A stretch of DNA of 64,000 nt from WHTX01 sp038255145 (GTDB lineage: Bacteria > Actinomycetota > Acidimicrobiia > Acidimicrobiales > CAIXPF01). This document shows positions 1 through 5,666 of the stretch, one piece after another. The stretch is taken from positions 1 to 64,000 of the forward strand of contig JBBSLP010000011.1 of assembly GCA_038255145.1 (NCBI GenBank). The letters run 5' to 3'. A program made the position numbers and the translations under genes. Under the pieces are notes generated by a model that saw only the letters and a list, made by a program, of their open reading frames with translations, was not told the DNA's origin and ran no database searches. Positions within the stretch are counted from its first letter, which is position 1; every line of letters begins with the position of its first letter.

Positions 1-60
1 TCCAAGGCGGGATCCCGGACCGGGTCCAAGGCGGGATCCCGGACCAGGTCCAGGACCGGG
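1..60 (+). repeat. 24-bp in-frame tandem repeat at the window edge
   Basis: A 24-bp unit fills positions 1-24 and recurs at 25-48 with one mismatch (position 46), followed by a shortened 12-bp copy to 60. Being a multiple of three it keeps frame 1 open and encodes the basic, flexible peptides SKAGSRTG, SKAGSRTR and SRTG. It may continue upstream of the window. Confidence 0.85.
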
Positions 61-975
61 TCCGACGAGCCGGTCAGCGCCGAGGAGGCGCCGGCCCGCC
101 GACCGCGACGCACGGCCGACATGGGCGGCGTGCTCGTCACCGGGGCCCGGCTCCCGTGGTGGCGGCGCCGACGCGTGGCCCGGGCCCTGCCGGCACCCCC
201 TGCCCTGCACGGCCGCTACCGCTGGGCCTACGACACCCGTGGCCCCAAGGTCCGCCTGGGCCTGCTGTGGTTCGCCGCCGCAGTGGCCGCAGCCCGACTG
301 GGCGCCGTGGCCCTGGCCGTGCTCTACGGGTCGGCGGGGGCGGTGGCTGCGGTGCAGGCGTCGGTGGCCTGGCGCCGGGGCCGATCGGCCCGACCCCACG
401 GCCTGGTGGCCGCGGCCATCGCCGGAGGGATGGCCGTGGCCGGCCTCGGTGGGCCCGTCGTCGTCCTCGGCGCCGTGGCCGTGGCCGCCCTGCTCGCCGT
501 GGGCGTGCCCGGGCCCGCCCCCACCGGGTCGACCGAGGGCACGGGGGCCTTCGCCCGGGCCACCCTGCGCTGCGGGCTACCCGTGGGCCTGGCCGTGGCC
601 GCCCCCGCCCTGGTCCATGGGGTGGGGCCCGAGGTGGCCCTGCTGCTGGTGCTGCTCGTCTCCACCTACGAGGCGGGAGACTTCCTCGTCGGCTCGGGGG
701 CGGCCAACCTGCTCGAGGGCCCGCTGGCTGGCGCCATAGGTGTGCTGGCCATGACCTTCCCCGCCTCCCTGGTCGAACCCCAACCCCTCTCGAGTCGCCT
801 GACGTGGGGGTTGGGGGCGCTGACCGCGCTGTGCTGTCCCCTCGGGCAGTTCGTGGCGTCGGCCATCCTGCCCCGGGGCAACGTGTTCGCCCCCGCCCTG
901 CGCCGCATCGATTCCCTGGTCGTGACCGGTCCGATCTGGGTGATCGTGCTGGTGGCGACGCACGGGCTGTGGTAA
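1..975 (+). CDS. CdsA-like integral membrane protein (5' end outside window)
   Basis: Frame 1 is open from the first base of the window, so the gene probably begins upstream; ATG at 121 is only the first in-window ATG. The visible protein has a basic repeat-bearing N-terminal tail, a WWRRRR patch, then about seven hydrophobic segments. Near the C-terminus RRIDSLVVTGPIW resembles the end of the phosphatidate cytidylyltransferase (CdsA) signature, where an Asp-Arg-x-Asp-Ser motif binds metal and CTP. Only the final Asp-Ser is recognisable and the upstream Lys/Asp/His-Gly-Gly part is missing. I therefore call it CdsA-like by topology and do not claim CDP-diacylglycerol synthase activity. Confidence 0.7.
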   Translation, partial: SKAGSRTGSKAGSRTRSRTGSDEPVSAEEAPARRPRRTADMGGVLVTGARLPWWRRRRVARALPAPPALHGRYRWAYDTRGPKVRLGLLWFAAAVAAARLGAVALAVLYGSAGAVAAVQASVAWRRGRSARPHGLVAAAIAGGMAVAGLGGPVVVLGAVAVAALLAVGVPGPAPTGSTEGTGAFARATLRCGLPVGLAVAAPALVHGVGPEVALLLVLLVSTYEAGDFLVGSGAANLLEGPLAGAIGVLAMTFPASLVEPQPLSSRLTWGLGALTALCCPLGQFVASAILPRGNVFAPALRRIDSLVVTGPIWVIVLVATHGLW

Positions 976-1064
976 CGAAGACCTGATCGTGGTCGGTGTC
1001 CGGTCCGCCTCCGGTGCCGCCTCCGCCTCCGGAGACGGCGTCACGGCGGCGAAACACTTCTTTC

Positions 1065-1092
1065 TCAAGTCGTCCCCCGGCGGTGCCGATAG
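1065..1092 (+). promoter_or_regulatory. candidate WhiG/sigma28-type promoter for rsiG
   Basis: TCAAG at 1065-1069 and GCCGATAG at 1085-1092 resemble the sigma28/WhiG consensus TAAA-N15-GCCGATAA. The -10 box matches 7 of 8 bases. The spacer is 16 nt if counted from TCAA. The GTG at 1099 begins 6 nt after the -10 box, so transcription could start at the start codon and give a leaderless message. The AGGAGG inside this stretch would then be promoter DNA and not a ribosome binding site. Confidence 0.5.
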
Positions 1093-1098
1093 GAGGGC

Positions 1099-1644
1099 GT
1101 GTTGCCAATGCGGCTGTACGAACATCTGACCGGGACCCACTACATCGACGGTGTGTCGGCGCGCTCGCCGGCCGAGCTGCGATCCATGCGGGCCGAGTGC
1201 GAACAGATGGAGGCGGCGATCTCCTACGTGCGTCGGGCCCTGCACGGCAGGCTCGACATCGTCCACGCCGAAGAGCGCCGCCGTGCCCATGGTGACGCCG
1301 ACGCCGGCCTGGCCGACCTCGTGGCCTCGTTGCCCTCCATCCTGGCCGAGACCCAGCCGGTGGGCGTGGGCGGCAGCCTGCGCATCAAGGTGGCGGTGGA
1401 CCAGGTCGGTGTGCAGGAGGAGCTCATGGCCGCCGTCGATGCTGTCGCCGGCCCCGAGGCCCTCACCCACCTGCCCAACCTGTCCGACGGCGAGCTGCAG
1501 AGCACCGCCGAGGGCCTGGCCGCCCTCGAGCACGAGTTCTCGGTGGCCCGCCGGCAGTTGCACCACCAGATCGACGCCGTGCAGGCCCAGCTGACCTCGC
1601 GCTACGAGAGCGGCGAGCTCAGCGTGGACGCCCTGCTGGCCTAG
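1099..1644 (+). CDS. rsiG: RsiG-type c-di-GMP-responsive anti-sigma factor
   Basis: A 181-residue, largely helical, soluble protein with two copies of the RsiG c-di-GMP-binding helix pattern E-x3-S-x2-R-x3-Q-x3-D. They are E38, S42, R45, H49, D53 and E144, S148, R151, H155, D159. Spacing is exact in both, with His at the Gln position each time. In Streptomyces, RsiG bound to c-di-GMP sequesters the sigma factor WhiG. No whiG gene lies in this window. GTG 1099 is chosen because it lies 6 nt after a sigma28-like -10 box. TTG 1102 or ATG 1108 are alternatives if AGGAGG at 1091-1096 acts as a ribosome binding site. The family assignment rests on the motif pair. Confidence 0.8.
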   Translation: MLPMRLYEHLTGTHYIDGVSARSPAELRSMRAECEQMEAAISYVRRALHGRLDIVHAEERRRAHGDADAGLADLVASLPSILAETQPVGVGGSLRIKVAVDQVGVQEELMAAVDAVAGPEALTHLPNLSDGELQSTAEGLAALEHEFSVARRQLHHQIDAVQAQLTSRYESGELSVDALLA

Positions 1645-1724
1645 CGTCCCTCTCAGCTGGTCGGGGCGCGGCGGTGCGCCCCGGCGGTGCCAGCGGTCGA
1701 GTTGCAGGAAGGCGGACCCCGGCG

Positions 1725-2201
1725 GTGGACGAGGATCGGCGGGCCTCGCGGACGGTGAAGCCGGCAGGACGGGCGCGCCGTGCCGCGCCTTCTCCCCGGG
1801 GACAGGACCTGGGCCGGTTCGTGCGCGAGCAGCGGTCGGCGGCCCACCTGTCGTTGCGGCGGCTGTCCGAGCTGTCGGGCATCTCCAACCCCTACCTGAG
1901 CCAGATCGAACGGGGGCTGCGTCGGCCCTCGGCCGAGATCCTCCAGCAGCTGGCCAGCGCCCTCGACCTGTCCGCCGAGGCCCTCTACGTGCGGGCCGGC
2001 ATCCTCGAGGACCGGGGCGGGGACAGCGACGTGGCCGGCGCCATCCGCAACGACCCCGAGCTCAGCGAGTCCCAGAAGGACACCCTGCTGCACGTCTACG
2101 AGACGTTCCGGGCCGAGACGGTGCGCCGCCGGGCGGTGCGGGCCAACCAGCCCGGTGTGACGGCCCGACGTGAGCCAGGCCCGCCCGGCGATCTAGGTTG
2201 A
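1725..2201 (+). CDS. XRE-family helix-turn-helix regulator (Rv0474-like)
   Basis: A 158-residue protein with an Arg/Ala-rich N-terminal arm (about 1-28) and an XRE/lambda-repressor-type HTH at about 30-92. The recognition segment ISNPYLSQIERGLRRPSAE and following LYVRAGILE closely resemble mycobacterial Rv0474 as I recall it. The C-terminal 60 residues are charged and helical. GTG 1725 is preferred because an earlier GTG at 1674 lacks any ribosome binding site; a further in-frame GTG follows near 1755. It sits between rsiG and mshA, and its gene ends 7 nt before mshA begins. Target genes cannot be read from sequence. Confidence 0.85.
   Translation: MDEDRRASRTVKPAGRARRAAPSPRGQDLGRFVREQRSAAHLSLRRLSELSGISNPYLSQIERGLRRPSAEILQQLASALDLSAEALYVRAGILEDRGGDSDVAGAIRNDPELSESQKDTLLHVYETFRAETVRRRAVRANQPGVTARREPGPPGDLG
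2194..2199 (+). promoter_or_regulatory. possible -10 box (TAGGTT) for mshA
   Basis: TAGGTT lies 9 nt upstream of the mshA GTG and overlaps the end of the preceding gene. It fits the TANNNT pattern seen before several other GTG starts here, but the spacing is 1-3 nt longer than in the best examples and no clear -35 is visible. Confidence 0.3.
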
Positions 2202-2208
2202 TCGCCCG

Positions 2209-3426
2209 GTGCGCAGGTTGGCCGTCATCTCATTGCACACGTCGCCACTGACGCAGCCCGGTAGCGGCGACAGCGGCGGCATGAACGTGTACGTCCGCGA
2301 GCTGGTCACCGCCTTGGCCCAGGCCGGCGTGGACTGCACGACCTACGTGCGCGCCTGGGACCGCGACCTGCCTCCCGAGGTCGACGTCGAGAGCGGGTTC
2401 CGGGTGGTGCACGTCCCCGCTGGCCCCTTCGACCTGCCCAAGGAGGACCTGCCCTCGGTGGTGGACGTTTTCACCCACGGGGTGAGGTCCCACATCGAGT
2501 CGCGGGGAGGGGTCGACGCCGTGCACGCCAACTACTGGCTGTCGGGTGTGGTCGGCCACCACCTCAAGCACGAGCTCGACGTGCCCCTGGTGTGCACCTT
2601 CCACACCCTGGCCCGGGTCAAGGCCGACATGGGTGACGAGGAGCCCGAACGACGGCTGCGGGCCGAGACCGAGGTCATCGCCTGCTCCGACGCCATCCTG
2701 GCCAACTCGCCGGCCGAGGCCGACCAGCTCACCTCGCTGTACGCGGCGGATCCCAAGCGGGTCGAGCTCGTCCCCCCGGGCGTGGACCACGCCTTCTTCT
2801 CCCCCGGCCCCCGGTCCGGCGCCCGGGCCGCCCTGGGCCTGGGGGAGGGGCCGATCGTGCTCTTCGCCGGACGCATCCAGCCCCTCAAGGGCCTCGACGT
2901 GGCCGTGCGGGCCCTGGCCGAGCTGCGCAACCGCCATGCCCACCTGGTGGTCGTGGGCGGCCCCTCCGGGGTGGAGGGCGCGGCCTACGCGACGTGGTGC
3001 CGTCAGCTTGCCCACGACCTGGGCGTGGGCCACAGGGTGCTCTTCCGCCCCCCTCAGCCCCACCACCTGCTGTCCAGCTACTACCGGGCCGCCGACGTGT
3101 GCGTCGTACCCAGCCGCTCCGAGTCCTTCGGCCTGGTGGCCCTGGAGGCGGGGGCGTGTGGCACCCCGGTGGTGTGTGCGGCGGTCGGCGGGCTGCTGAC
3201 CCTGGTCCAGGAGGGCAGGACCGGGCTGCTGGTGGAGAGCCGGGACCCCTCCGACTACGCCGCGGCCATCGACCGCCTGCTGGGAGACGACGTGCTGGCT
3301 GCGGGCATGGCCCAGGCCGCCGCCGACGAGGCCCGCCGCTACACGTGGTCGACCACGGCGGCCCGGCTGCGCCGCATCTACGCCGACGTGGCCGCCCGGG
3401 GCCTGGTGGAGTGCACGCCCCGCTGA
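2209..3426 (+). CDS. mshA: D-inositol-3-phosphate glycosyltransferase MshA
   Basis: A 405-residue GT-B fold, family GT4 enzyme. It transfers N-acetylglucosamine from UDP-GlcNAc to 1D-myo-inositol-3-phosphate, the first committed step of mycothiol synthesis in the cytoplasm. The N-terminus carries the family signature HTSPLTQPG followed by GDSGGMNVYVREL (residues about 10-31). The sugar-nucleotide half has FAGRIQPLKG and the E-x7-E motif ESFGLVALE near residue 305. Length is normal for MshA. It starts at GTG 2209, overlapping nothing and 7 nt after the XRE gene. The neighbouring YbjN gene is also its neighbour in mycobacteria (Rv0486-Rv0487). No other mycothiol gene is in the window. Confidence 0.95.
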   Translation: MRRLAVISLHTSPLTQPGSGDSGGMNVYVRELVTALAQAGVDCTTYVRAWDRDLPPEVDVESGFRVVHVPAGPFDLPKEDLPSVVDVFTHGVRSHIESRGGVDAVHANYWLSGVVGHHLKHELDVPLVCTFHTLARVKADMGDEEPERRLRAETEVIACSDAILANSPAEADQLTSLYAADPKRVELVPPGVDHAFFSPGPRSGARAALGLGEGPIVLFAGRIQPLKGLDVAVRALAELRNRHAHLVVVGGPSGVEGAAYATWCRQLAHDLGVGHRVLFRPPQPHHLLSSYYRAADVCVVPSRSESFGLVALEAGACGTPVVCAAVGGLLTLVQEGRTGLLVESRDPSDYAAAIDRLLGDDVLAAGMAQAAADEARRYTWSTTAARLRRIYADVAARGLVECTPR

Positions 3427-3495
3427 CCACGGTGGCGGGGGTGGTGCCGAGGCGGGCCGGGTCCGCTGCCTGGGCTGAAGGTCGGGGTGCGTGGG

Positions 3496-3501
3496 TAGGG
3501 T
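3496..3501 (+). promoter_or_regulatory. leaderless-type -10 box TAGGGT before the YbjN gene
   Basis: TAGGGT is followed by exactly 6 nt and then the GTG start at 3508. This is the geometry of actinobacterial leaderless transcripts, where the start codon is the transcript 5' end. No Shine-Dalgarno sequence is present between it and the start. Confidence 0.5.
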
Positions 3502-3507
3502 CGCCCC

Positions 3508-3975
3508 GTGTTCGTGAGCGACCGTTCCCCGACGCCTCCCGCCGAGCTCGAACGCCTCGAGGGCGAGCTCGACCGCTACTTCCGGCGCCAGCTCGACGAG
3601 AACGACGCTGTGGCCGCGGTCGACCGCGAGCCCGGAGAGCGACGTTGGTTCGTGCGCATGACGGGCGAGGCCAAGGCCACCTTCACGCTGTGGTTCACCC
3701 TGGGCCAGCGCACCCTGCACTACGAGACGTACGTGATGCCGGCGCCGGAGGAGAACCTGGCGGCGTTCCACGAGCACCTGCTGCGGCGCAACATCAAGCT
3801 CTACGGGGCCACCTTCGCCATCGGGGCCGAAGACGCGGTCTTCCTGGTCGGCCAACTGGGCAACGAATCCATCGACGAGGTCGAGCTCGACCGGATATTG
3901 GGCTCGCTCTACGTCTACGTGGAGGAGTACTTCCAGCCCGCGCTGCGCATCGGCTTCGCCTCCCGCTTCGCCTGA
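3508..3975 (+). CDS. YbjN-domain protein (Rv0487-like)
   Basis: A 155-residue soluble alpha/beta protein of the YbjN/type III secretion chaperone-like fold, without signal peptide or membrane segment. Characteristic features are the N-terminal helix ending RQLDEN, the FTLWFTLGQRTLHYETYVMP strand pair (about residues 58-77), and the C-terminal LGSLYVYVEEYFQPALRIGFAS. Members are found next to mshA in many actinobacteria, but their biochemical role is unknown. GTG 3508 is favoured by the leaderless -10 box just upstream. The assignment to the family is good; no function is claimed. Confidence 0.85.
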   Translation: MFVSDRSPTPPAELERLEGELDRYFRRQLDENDAVAAVDREPGERRWFVRMTGEAKATFTLWFTLGQRTLHYETYVMPAPEENLAAFHEHLLRRNIKLYGATFAIGAEDAVFLVGQLGNESIDEVELDRILGSLYVYVEEYFQPALRIGFASRFA

Positions 3976-4293
3976 TCATCGGGATCGCTGGCGGTCGGCG
4001 GCGGAACGTCATTGACTTCCATGTCTTCTCGGCATATCGTGGGCGCTGGCCGGCGGATCCCGGGACGGGTGCCTCATCGGGGAAGCGGAGAGCGCCTCGT
4101 CCCGGCCGCCGGCCCATCGCCGTTAGACAGTGCGGTAGATCGACGAGGCAATCGGCTCCAGCTGGTGTCGGACGCCACGGGATGCGGAATACTTGGCGAC
4201 CCCTCCGGGGTTGACGCTCACCACCGTGGAAACGGCTCCTGAGCCCGAGGCCCGAGGCGGGATCGGATCGGGACGATGACCAGCGAGAGGTCG
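3976..4293. other. 318-bp intergenic region between the YbjN and DksA-like genes
   Basis: No convincing gene. The only ORF (4012-4242, +) encodes a 76-residue Arg/Gly-rich peptide without ribosome binding site or recognisable domain. Base composition is less GC-biased and less codon-periodic than the neighbours. It contains a candidate sigmaR/sigmaH-type promoter at 4186-4212 and so probably serves as a leader and promoter region for the DksA-like gene. Confidence 0.6.
4186..4212 (+). promoter_or_regulatory. candidate SigR/SigH-type (thiol-stress) promoter
   Basis: GGAAT at 4186-4190, a 19-nt spacer, and GTT at 4210-4212 match the consensus of the redox-stress sigma factors SigR (Streptomyces) and SigH (Mycobacterium), GGAAT-N18-20-GTT. 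The transcript would have a leader of roughly 75 nt before ATG 4294. No sigmaR gene is in the window, so this is a pattern match only. Confidence 0.4.
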
Positions 4294-4731
4294 ATGGCCA
4301 AAGCAGCGAAGAAGTCGAGCGGTAGCGCTTCCGAGTCGGACGATGCTCCTGCCCCCAGCCCCTTCCCCCCCGAGTTCCTCCAGTCGCAGCGAGATCTGCT
4401 GATGATGGAGCGGGCCCGCTATGTGAAGTCGGCGTTCGCCCTCAAGGCCGAGGCGGAGTCACTCGCCAACGAGCGCGAACCCGGCGATGTCCAGTTCGAC
4501 GAGGAGTCGGGAGAGGGCGACACCCTGGCCGTCGAGCGTGAGCGTGACCTGGCGCTCTCCGCCCAGGCCCAGGCCGCGGTCGAGGCCATCGACACCGCCC
4601 TCGAGCGCATGGACAACGGCGTCTACGGCATCTGCGCCGTGTCCGGCCTCCCCATCCCCCAGGAGCGCCTCGAGGCCATCCCCTGGGCCCTCGAGCGCGT
4701 CGAGTACAAGACGGGCGCCTTCCGCTACTGA
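4294..4731 (+). CDS. DksA/TraR-family protein with degenerate zinc finger
   Basis: A 145-residue protein: a Ser/Ala/Pro-rich N-terminal tail, a coiled-coil region (about 27-105) with the acidic central segment typical of DksA/TraR RNA polymerase secondary-channel proteins, and a C-terminal remnant of the zinc finger at YGICAVSGLPIPQERLEAIP. Of the four expected zinc ligands only C114 remains. The others are Ser117, Arg135 and Tyr138, so zinc is unlikely to bind. Zinc-independent DksA paralogues exist in other bacteria. ATG 4294 is preferred over ATG 4276 because GAGAGG at 4285-4290 lies just upstream. A strong hairpin follows the stop codon. Confidence 0.8.
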   Translation: MAKAAKKSSGSASESDDAPAPSPFPPEFLQSQRDLLMMERARYVKSAFALKAEAESLANEREPGDVQFDEESGEGDTLAVERERDLALSAQAQAAVEAIDTALERMDNGVYGICAVSGLPIPQERLEAIPWALERVEYKTGAFRY

Positions 4732-4738
4732 TCTGCTG

Positions 4739-4783
4739 ACGGGCCCCATCTCGGTCCTCTCCGGGGGCGAGGTGGGGCCCCGT
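4739..4783 (+). terminator. hairpin terminator after the DksA-like gene
   Basis: ACGGGCCCCATCTCG (4739-4753) pairs with CGAGGTGGGGCCCCGT (4768-4783) through about 15 base pairs, with one bulged G and one G:U pair, closing a 14-nt loop. Only a short T-poor tail follows, as is usual in very GC-rich actinobacteria. It separates the DksA-like gene from proC. Confidence 0.6.
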
Positions 4784-4824
4784 TGCGTCCCCACCGTCCC
4801 CGCCGTTCCCACCTGGGTCTGGGT

Positions 4825-4830
4825 TAGCCT
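4825..4830 (+). promoter_or_regulatory. leaderless-type -10 box TAGCCT before proC
   Basis: TAGCCT is followed by 6 nt and then GTG 4837, the expected geometry for a leaderless transcript. It lies just after the terminator hairpin at 4739-4783, consistent with proC being separately transcribed. No -35 consensus is obvious. Confidence 0.5.
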
Positions 4831-4836
4831 GCGGCG

Positions 4837-5646
4837 GTGACGAAGCTGCAGGTCATCGGTGGTGGACGCATGGGTGAGGCCCTGGTCGGTGGCCTGGTCT
4901 CGTCGGGATGGGCGGCTCCGGGCGAGCTGCGTGTGGTGGAGGCCTACGCCGGGCGCCGCGCCGCGTTGGCCGACCTGCTGCCCGGCGTCGAGGTCGTCGA
5001 CCGCCCCCGACCGGCTGACGACGTGCTCCTGGCCGTCAAGCCTGCCGACGTGGGCCCCCTGTGTCGATCCCTGGCCACCGATTGCCCGCCCAGACGGGTG
5101 CTGTCGGTGGCCGCCGGGGTGACCACGGCCCAGCTCGAGGCCGCCCTCGGAGGCTCCGGGGGTGGGGCTCCGGTGGCCGTGGTCCGGGCCATGCCCAACA
5201 CCCCGGCCCTGCTCGGCGCCGGTGTCGCCGCCATCGCCGGGGGTTCGGCCGCCCAGGCCGCCGACCTCGACTGGGCCGAGGCCATCCTCGGCGCCGTCGG
5301 CCAGGTTGTGCGGGTGGGCGAGCACCAGCTCGACGCCGTCACCGGCCTGTCCGGTTCCGGTCCTGCCTACCTGTTCCTGGTGGCCGAGGCCCTCATCGAC
5401 GCCGGCGTGCTCCTGGGCCTGCCCCGGGCCACGGCCGAGGTGCTGGCCACGGGGACCATCGCCGGTGCCGGGCGCATGCTGGTGGAGAGCGGTCGGCCCG
5501 CCGCCGAGCTGCGGGCCGACGTGACCTCACCGGGGGGCACCACCGCCGCCGCCCTGCGCGAGCTCGAACGCCATGGGTTGCGCTCGGCCCTCATCGAGGC
5601 CGTGGCCGCGGCCACCGCCCGCTCGGCCGAGCTGGGCCGGGCCTGA
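4837..5646 (+). CDS. proC: pyrroline-5-carboxylate reductase
   Basis: A 269-residue cytoplasmic enzyme catalysing the last step of proline synthesis, NAD(P)H-dependent reduction of pyrroline-5-carboxylate. The N-terminal Rossmann motif is VIGGGRMGEALVGGL (residues 6-20). The central VVRAMPNTPALLGAG and the C-terminal signature, with SGSGPAYLFLVAEALIDAG and VTSPGGTTAAAL, are intact. Length is typical. GTG 4837 follows a leaderless -10 box by 6 nt. proC also lies close to a small HTH gene and a nucleotide-sugar epimerase gene in mycobacteria (Rv0500, Rv0500A, Rv0501); here the glycan operon is inserted between them. Confidence 0.95.
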   Translation: MTKLQVIGGGRMGEALVGGLVSSGWAAPGELRVVEAYAGRRAALADLLPGVEVVDRPRPADDVLLAVKPADVGPLCRSLATDCPPRRVLSVAAGVTTAQLEAALGGSGGGAPVAVVRAMPNTPALLGAGVAAIAGGSAAQAADLDWAEAILGAVGQVVRVGEHQLDAVTGLSGSGPAYLFLVAEALIDAGVLLGLPRATAEVLATGTIAGAGRMLVESGRPAAELRADVTSPGGTTAAALRELERHGLRSALIEAVAAATARSAELGRA

Positions 5647-5666
5647 CGCCAGCGCCTGACGGTGGT

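Noticed and set aside
2230..3855. 541-codon minus-strand open frame opposite mshA and the YbjN gene
   Set aside because: It is a mirror of GC-rich codon structure. Its translation is Gly/His/Val/Gln-rich without domains, while the plus strand encodes intact MshA and YbjN proteins.
4012..4242. 76-residue ORF between the YbjN and DksA-like genes
   Set aside because: No ribosome binding site, no domain, Arg/Gly-rich random composition, and it covers the candidate SigR-type promoter.
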